A DNA stretch of 64,000 nt from Micromonospora phaseoli (GTDB lineage Bacteria; Actinomycetota; Actinomycetes; Mycobacteriales; Micromonosporaceae): the NCBI RefSeq assembly GCF_900109115.1, contig NZ_FNYV01000005.1, positions 67,509 through 131,508 on the forward strand, written 5' to 3'. Of this stretch, positions 59,851-64,000 are shown one piece after another. Positions within the stretch are counted from its first letter, which is position 1, and every line of letters starts with the position of its first letter. The notes under the pieces were generated by a model. That model was given only the letters and a program-made list of their open reading frames with translations. It was not told where the DNA came from and ran no database searches. The position numbers and the translations under genes are program-made.

Positions 59851-60380
59851 ATGAAACCGATCCAACCCATGACAGGCTCGGCATCGATCGCCGTACCCTA
59901 CTTGCGGGCGGCCGGTGTCATCCCGGCGGGCGCCCTGCCGGGGGCAGCCCGTGTCGGCGGCGCCGGAGAGCGCCGCCGCCGCTGTGTCCCCCGTCCGCCC
60001 GGACTTCGGCGTCTCGGCATTTCCGTTCGCGCTCGGTCAGGTACGACTCGCCACCGGCCGATGGCTCGACAACCAGAACCGACGCTCGCCTACCTGCGGT
60101 TCATCGACGCGGATCGGATGCTTTACACGTTTCGCACCAACGTCGGGCTGACCAGCTCCGCCCAGCCGGTGGAGGGGCTGGGAGGCCCCGAACATGGAGC
60201 CGCGCGGACACACGATGGGACACCTGCTGTCCGCGCTGGCGCAGGCGTACGTGATCACCGGCGACGCCACCTACAAGACCAGGGGTGGCTACCTGGTCAA
60301 CGCGCTGGCGGCCTGCCGGGCGGCGTCACCGAGCCGGGGTTACAGCACCGGCTACCTCGGGTGCCGCCCCCGCGCGTCAT
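59851..60380 (+). pseudogene. GH127 (beta-L-arabinofuranosidase-type) gene remnant
   Basis: Pieces of one GH127/DUF1680 protein lie in two alternating frames. From ATG 59851 (signal-like start) the frame shifts near 59940 to give SAAPESAAAAVSPVRPDFGVSAFPFALGQVRLATG, then near 60080 to give TLAYLRFIDADRMLYTFRTNVGLTSSAQPVEGLGG, then near 60190 back to give GHTMGHLLSALAQAYVITGDATY and STGYLG. Similarity then stops at about 60360, and the rest (perhaps 500 residues) is missing, cut by a minus-strand dehydrogenase gene. At least three frameshifts and a truncation make this non-functional. Confidence 0.82.
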
Positions 60381-60395
60381 GGGGTCAGGCAGTGG

Positions 60396-61553
60396 TCAGC
60401 GTCCGCCGTCCGGGTGCAGCACCACCTTGGTCCAGCCGTCAGCGCGGACATCGAAGTTCCGATACCCCTCCGGTGCCTGGTCCAGCTTCAGCTCGTGCGA
60501 CACCAGGAAAGAGGGATCGGCCTTGTGGTTCGCGATGAGGTTCATCAGCTGCCGGTTGTAGTTCTTCACGTTGCACTGACCGGTGCCCATGCTCTGCCCC
60601 TTGAACCAGAACATGCCGTAGTCGAACGGCGCCTTCCCCTGTTTCTGCAGCGGGTCTGGGGATCCTGGGTCCTTGGGGATGAACACGCCGACCACGCCGA
60701 TCGTGCCGCCGAACCGCACGGAGTGCACGAGGTTGTTCAGGGTCAGCGCCGACTTCTCCTGGCCACTCGGGTCGTGTGCCTGGTGACCGACGGCCTCGCA
60801 GCCGCGGTCCGCGCCCATCCCGCCGGTCTGCTCCAGGATCTGCTCCACCGGCGACCCCTTGGAATCGTCGATGGGAATGGCGCCGATCTGTTCCGCCAAG
60901 CGCAGCCGGTCCGGATGCCGGTCGACCACCATGACCTTGTTGGCACCCTTGATGATCGCGGAGTACGCGGCCAGCAACCCGACCGGTCCGGCACCATAAA
61001 CTGCCACGCTGTCGCCCGGCCGCACGCAGGCGAGCTCGGTCGCGTGCCAGCCGGTGGGAAAGATGTCCGAGAGCATCACGTAGTCCTTCTGCCTGCTCAT
61101 GTCCCGGGCGTCCGGCGGCAGGACCAGGCAGTTGAAGTCGGCCCACGGCACCCGCAGCAACTCGGCCTGACCGCCCGCATACGGACCCATGTCGGCGTAG
61201 CCGTAGGCGGCACCGGCCATGCCGGGCGCCGGGTTGGCCACCAGACAGTACGCGGTGAGGCCCTGGTTGCAGTTGGCGCAGGCGCCGCAGGAGACGTTGA
61301 ACGGCAGGCAGACCATGTCGCCCACCTTGACCAGGTCGACTCCGTCGCCGACCTCGATGACCTCACCCATGTTCTCGTGCCCGAGCACCATGCCCGGCTG
61401 CAGATCCGTGCGCCCGTCATACATGTGCAGGTCGGACCCGCAGATGTTCGTCGTCGTGATGCGTACCAGGGCGTCCGTCGGTCGTTCGATCCTGGCGTCC
61501 GGCACCTCCTTGACGCTGACCGTCCGTGGCCCGTCGTACACGACTGCCTTCAT
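60396..61553 (-). CDS. fdhA: glutathione-independent formaldehyde dehydrogenase (zinc ADH)
   Basis: 385 aa. Zinc-dependent alcohol-dehydrogenase family with the FdhA-type layout: CGSDLHMYDGRTDLQPGMVLGHENMGEVIE (catalytic zinc Cys and His-Glu), CGACANCNQGLTAYC (structural zinc, four Cys), VYGAGPVGLLAAYSAIIKGANKVMVVDRHPDRLRLAEQIGA (NAD-binding GxGxxG), a long C-terminal insertion (EAVGHQAHDPSGQEKSALTLNN). Oxidises formaldehyde with NAD without glutathione. ATG 61553. Position beside broken genes suggests transfer or rearrangement. Confidence 0.9.
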   Translation of the reverse strand: MKAVVYDGPRTVSVKEVPDARIERPTDALVRITTTNICGSDLHMYDGRTDLQPGMVLGHENMGEVIEVGDGVDLVKVGDMVCLPFNVSCGACANCNQGLTAYCLVANPAPGMAGAAYGYADMGPYAGGQAELLRVPWADFNCLVLPPDARDMSRQKDYVMLSDIFPTGWHATELACVRPGDSVAVYGAGPVGLLAAYSAIIKGANKVMVVDRHPDRLRLAEQIGAIPIDDSKGSPVEQILEQTGGMGADRGCEAVGHQAHDPSGQEKSALTLNNLVHSVRFGGTIGVVGVFIPKDPGSPDPLQKQGKAPFDYGMFWFKGQSMGTGQCNVKNYNRQLMNLIANHKADPSFLVSHELKLDQAPEGYRNFDVRADGWTKVVLHPDGGR

Positions 61554-61688
61554 TCATTGCCCCCCGCGTGAAGATTTCGTCCCTACCGCGGCTCCAAGAC
61601 CGCCTGGCAGTCACATTCTCGCAATCCGCTTCGCCCCCCACGTCATGATTCGCACTATTGTGCGTTGGTCCGCGCCACCTGCTCAGGA

Positions 61689-61925
61689 CTATCCCGGGCG
61701 GCGTGCGCCTACTCCGGCCTCGTACAGCTCGCACATCGCCTTGATCTCGATGTCACGAAACTTCACGCGAGGGTCGCCGGCTTCGATGCGGTGGATGGTT
61801 GCGGGGCTGCGCTGGAGGAGTGCGGCGGCCTTCTCCTGGCTCATCCCGGTCTCTTTGCGGAGGGCGGCGGCCATCTTGCGGCCGATCCTTCGCCTCAAAA
61901 GGGTCGATCCGTCCGTGTCGGACAC
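61689..61925 (-). pseudogene. truncated XRE regulator
   Basis: 78-aa frame holding the whole helix-turn-helix part of an XRE-DUF5753 regulator (RRRIGRKMAAALRKETGMSQEKAAALLQRSPATIHRIEAGDPRVKFRDIEIKAMCELY) and then ending after AGVGARRPG. Relatives continue for about 200 residues with the DUF5753 domain, which is absent. ATG 61925. It could still be a short DNA-binding protein, but the abrupt end beside the GH127 remnant points to decay. Confidence 0.7.
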
Positions 61926-62112
61926 GGAGCCTCATATCACCACTCTGCCATCGGAGCGGTCTCCGCACCCCACCGGCGGCTCTACCTCCGCCTCGACTAC
62001 ACCGCCGGACCCCCATCAGCCTGCCCACTGCCGGCCCGGCCATCTGGCGGATGTGGCGGCGCACCCCGGCGGTCGATGCGTTACGGCCAGGATTCAGATA
62101 GATGTCAATCTC
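61926..62112. other. non-coding gap between the XRE remnant and the GH43 promoter
   Basis: No reliable frame on either strand; the longer open frames here have poor codon use. It may contain decayed sequence from the same patch as the two pseudogenes. Confidence 0.4.
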
Positions 62113-62142
62113 TTGACGGCTGGTGATTGTTAACGCTATCAA
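62113..62142 (+). promoter_or_regulatory. promoter and operator of the GH43 gene
   Basis: TTGACG (62113-62118) with CTATCA/TATCAA 17-18 bp downstream as a -10. TGTTAACGCTATCA (62128-62141), a near-perfect LacI-type palindrome, covers the -10. The AACGCTAT core matches the reverse complement of the site before the CBM13 esterase at 254-267. Confidence 0.55.
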
Positions 62143-62228
62143 TGAGGTAGCGGGCACGGCGGGCGCGGTCGGATGAGACCGTGCCCGTTCCGGATGATCG
62201 GCTCGCCCCCTGGCGAAAGGCGACCGCG

Positions 62229-63677
62229 ATGACGCGTCCGCAGCTCACCTACCGCAGCTGGGCGACGGCGCTCGCCGCCCTGGTCACGGCGGCGGCCACC
62301 GCCCTGATCGGGCCGGCCGCCCCGGCGCAGGCCGCCGCCGTCACCTTCACCAATCCGCTGGCCGAGCAGCGCGCCGACCCGCACGTCTACCGGCACACCG
62401 ACGGGTACTACTACCTCACCGCCACGGTGCCCGAATACGACCGCATCGTGCTGCGCCGCGCCACCACCCTCCAGGGGCTCGCCACCGCGACCGAGCGGGT
62501 GATCTGGCGCCGGCACGGCAGCGGCGAGATGGGCGCGCACATCTGGGCCCCGGAGATCCACTTCATCGACGGTCGGTGGTACGTCTACTTCGCCGCCGGG
62601 CGGACCGAGGACATCTGGGCCATCCGGCCGTACGTGCTGGAGAGCAGCGCCGCGAACCCGCTCGACGGGCCATGGGTGGAACGTGGCCAGCTCCAGCCGG
62701 CCCGCAGCAGCTTCTCGCTCGACGCGACCACCTTCGTCCACAACGGAGTGCGCTACCTGGCCTGGGCCGAGTACGCCGGCAGCAACTCGAACATCTACCT
62801 GGCCCGCGCGGTCAACCCGTGGACGTACACCGGCACCCCGGCCCTGATCGCCACCCCCACGTACGCCTGGGAGACCCGGGGTTACCGGGTGAACGAGGGA
62901 CCGGCGGTGCTGATCCGCAACGGCCGGGTCTTCATGACCTACTCGGCGAGCGCCACCGACGCCAGCTACGCCGTCGGTCTGCTCACCGCCGCAGCCGGCA
63001 GCGACCTGCTCAACCCGGCGTCCTGGAGCAAGCGCGCCACGCCGGTGCTGGCCAGCGACGGCCGCACCGGCCAGTGGGGGCCCGGCCACAACTCGTTCAC
63101 CGTCGCCGAGGACGGCAGCGACGTGATCGTCTACCACTCCCGCAACTACGAGCGGTACCTCGGCAACGGCTACGACCCGCTCAGCGATCCGAACCGGCGT
63201 ACCCGGATCCAGCGGGTCTACTGGAACGCCGACGGCACGCCGAACTTCGGCGTACCGGTGCCGGACGGTCTCACCCCGGTCCGGCTGCGCTCGCACGACC
63301 TGCCGGACCGCTACCTGCGGCACTGGGAGTTCCGGGCCCGGCTGGAACCGAACGTCACCAACCTGGCCGACTCGCAGTTCCGGATCGTGGCCGGGCTGTC
63401 GAACGCCTCGGCCATCTCGCTGGAGTCGACCAACTATCCCGGCTACTACCTGCGGCACCGCAACCACCAGGTCTGGGTGGAGCGCAGCGACGGCTCGGCC
63501 CTGTTCCGGCAGGACGCCACGTTCACCCGCCGGGCCGGGCTGGCCGACGCGACGAAGGTGTCGCTGGAGTCGGTCAACTTCCCCGGCCAGTACGTCCGCC
63601 ACCGCGACGGGCTGCTCTACCTGGAAGCTGTGCCGGACGCGGCCGGGCGGGCGTCGGCGACCTTCGCCCTGGACTAG
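62229..63677 (+). CDS. secreted GH43-type arabinofuranosidase/xylosidase with AbfB domain
   Basis: 482 aa from ATG 62229 with GAAAGG upstream; the ORF opens at 62181. Signal peptide about 1-36 (LIGPAAPAQAAA). Five-bladed propeller of GH43: Asp50 (ADPHVYRH) as base, Asp165 (SLDATTF) as pKa modulator, Glu223 (VNEGPAV) as acid. AbfB (CBM42) at about 345-482 with YLRHWEF, NYPGYYLRHRN and NFPGQYVRHRDG repeats, which bind arabinose side chains. It probably releases arabinose from arabinoxylan or arabinan. The promoter carries a LacI-type operator. Confidence 0.9.
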   Translation: MTRPQLTYRSWATALAALVTAAATALIGPAAPAQAAAVTFTNPLAEQRADPHVYRHTDGYYYLTATVPEYDRIVLRRATTLQGLATATERVIWRRHGSGEMGAHIWAPEIHFIDGRWYVYFAAGRTEDIWAIRPYVLESSAANPLDGPWVERGQLQPARSSFSLDATTFVHNGVRYLAWAEYAGSNSNIYLARAVNPWTYTGTPALIATPTYAWETRGYRVNEGPAVLIRNGRVFMTYSASATDASYAVGLLTAAAGSDLLNPASWSKRATPVLASDGRTGQWGPGHNSFTVAEDGSDVIVYHSRNYERYLGNGYDPLSDPNRRTRIQRVYWNADGTPNFGVPVPDGLTPVRLRSHDLPDRYLRHWEFRARLEPNVTNLADSQFRIVAGLSNASAISLESTNYPGYYLRHRNHQVWVERSDGSALFRQDATFTRRAGLADATKVSLESVNFPGQYVRHRDGLLYLEAVPDAAGRASATFALD

Positions 63678-63723
63678 GCCGCCGGTCGGCATGCGCCAGC
63701 GTCAGCGTGTCGGGGGGCGTACC

Positions 63724-63729
63724 TAGACT
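63724..63729 (+). promoter_or_regulatory. -10 box of leaderless right-end gene
   Basis: TAGACT ends 8 nt before ATG 63738. Confidence 0.4.
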
Positions 63730-63737
63730 CCTGCGGC

Positions 63738-64000
63738 ATGGCGACCGTGACCTTTGTAGACGAGAGCACGGCCGGTGCTCGTACCCCCGGGTGGGCCCTG
63801 CAGATCTTCGAGGAGCGGCTGACGCTGCGCGAGCTGATCCGGCGGCGGATCCACCAGGAGGTGGCCGAGCACAACGCCGCCAACGCAGGTCCCCGCCGGC
63901 TCCTGGTGCAGCCCAGCCCGACCGAGCGGGCGCTCAACGGTGACCCGGCCCAGCGCACCGCCCGCCGGGTCGATCCGGAGCGGCAGTTCGCCCTCGCCGA
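63738..64000 (+). CDS. hypothetical protein, truncated by the window end
   Basis: The frame from ATG 63738 is open to base 64000 with normal codon use; 87 codons are visible and the C-terminus lies outside. FEERLTLRELIRRRIHQEVAEHN is an amphipathic helix, and RLLVQPSPTERALNG follows. The TAGACT box gives the start. I do not recognise the family. Confidence 0.6.
   Translation, partial: MATVTFVDESTAGARTPGWALQIFEERLTLRELIRRRIHQEVAEHNAANAGPRRLLVQPSPTERALNGDPAQRTARRVDPERQFALA

Noticed and set aside
59638..59865. 75-aa minus-strand frame after tRNA-Ala
   Set aside because: No motif, no ribosome binding site, and it crosses the terminator side of the tRNA gene.

Overview
The window comes from a high-GC actinomycete, most probably the family Micromonosporaceae (Micromonospora or a close relative). 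The signs are strong GC bias at third codon positions, many GTG starts, CBM13 and AbfB secreted hydrolases, actinobacteria-only families (DUF3117, GlpR, DUF6758-like, the Rv2578c-type radical SAM protein), and a GGGCCCCCTGTTAACGCC repeat that I recall as frequent in Micromonospora and Salinispora. It is mostly chromosomal backbone, with one degraded accessory patch near the right end. I see no CRISPR array, prophage or intact insertion sequence.

Left part (1-12.5 kb): a secreted PHB-depolymerase-type esterase with a CBM13 lectin domain; a divergent NmrA-type reductase and HxlR regulator; a ClpP with a neighbouring ClgR-like regulator; a two-TM potassium channel with RCK domain, preceded by a possible 11-residue leader peptide; a divergent MarR and azoreductase pair; the KorAB 2-oxoacid:ferredoxin oxidoreductase; a Pro-rich anchored surface protein; and a lone NuoA paralogue.

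The 12.5-27 kb block follows the gene order of Mycobacterium tuberculosis Rv1207-Rv1232c as I remember it: folP2, DivIVA-domain protein, tag, DUF3117, O-methyltransferase, htrA, tatB, mrp, DUF1003, MgtE-N/CBS protein. It lacks gpgS and also the sigE-rseA pair that sits between the methyltransferase and htrA in mycobacteria. A paaX plus paaG-like pair and an M17 aminopeptidase are interleaved.

The 27-44 kb stretch is mixed metabolism. Three genes (CitE-like lyase at 30.6 kb, acyl-CoA dehydrogenase at 34 kb, MaoC hydratase at 40.3 kb) look like the mcl, mcd and mch steps of the ethylmalonyl-CoA pathway, here scattered rather than clustered. A redox-flavoured cassette (thioredoxin, a membrane-anchored protein, an HTTM protein and a DCC protein) lies at 37.4-39.8 kb.

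The 43-51 kb stretch has a PH-domain membrane protein with a 52-residue partner, an ECF sigma factor coupled to a TM protein and a PHP phosphatase, MarC, a RecB-type nuclease, an MpaB-type oxygenase and a Fur regulator. From 51.9 to 59.3 kb the order resembles Rv0991c-Rv0996: a Ruc/FmdB-type zinc-ribbon protein with a perfect CIRCE element, 5-formyl-THF cyclo-ligase, (an inserted GGDEF protein), galU, glp/moeA, rimJ-type acetyltransferase, glpR. The last two named families connect this block to cell division.

Right end (59.5-64 kb): tRNA-Ala(CGC) with a strong terminator, then a frameshifted and truncated GH127 gene, a formaldehyde dehydrogenase, a truncated XRE regulator, an intact secreted GH43/AbfB arabinan-type enzyme, and the start of a gene that runs off the window.

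Two themes recur. About ten genes have a TANNNT -10 box 6-8 nt before the start codon, which indicates leaderless transcripts. The two secreted sugar-related enzymes at opposite ends share a TTGACGG -35 and an AACGCTAT core over the -10, suggesting a shared repressor.
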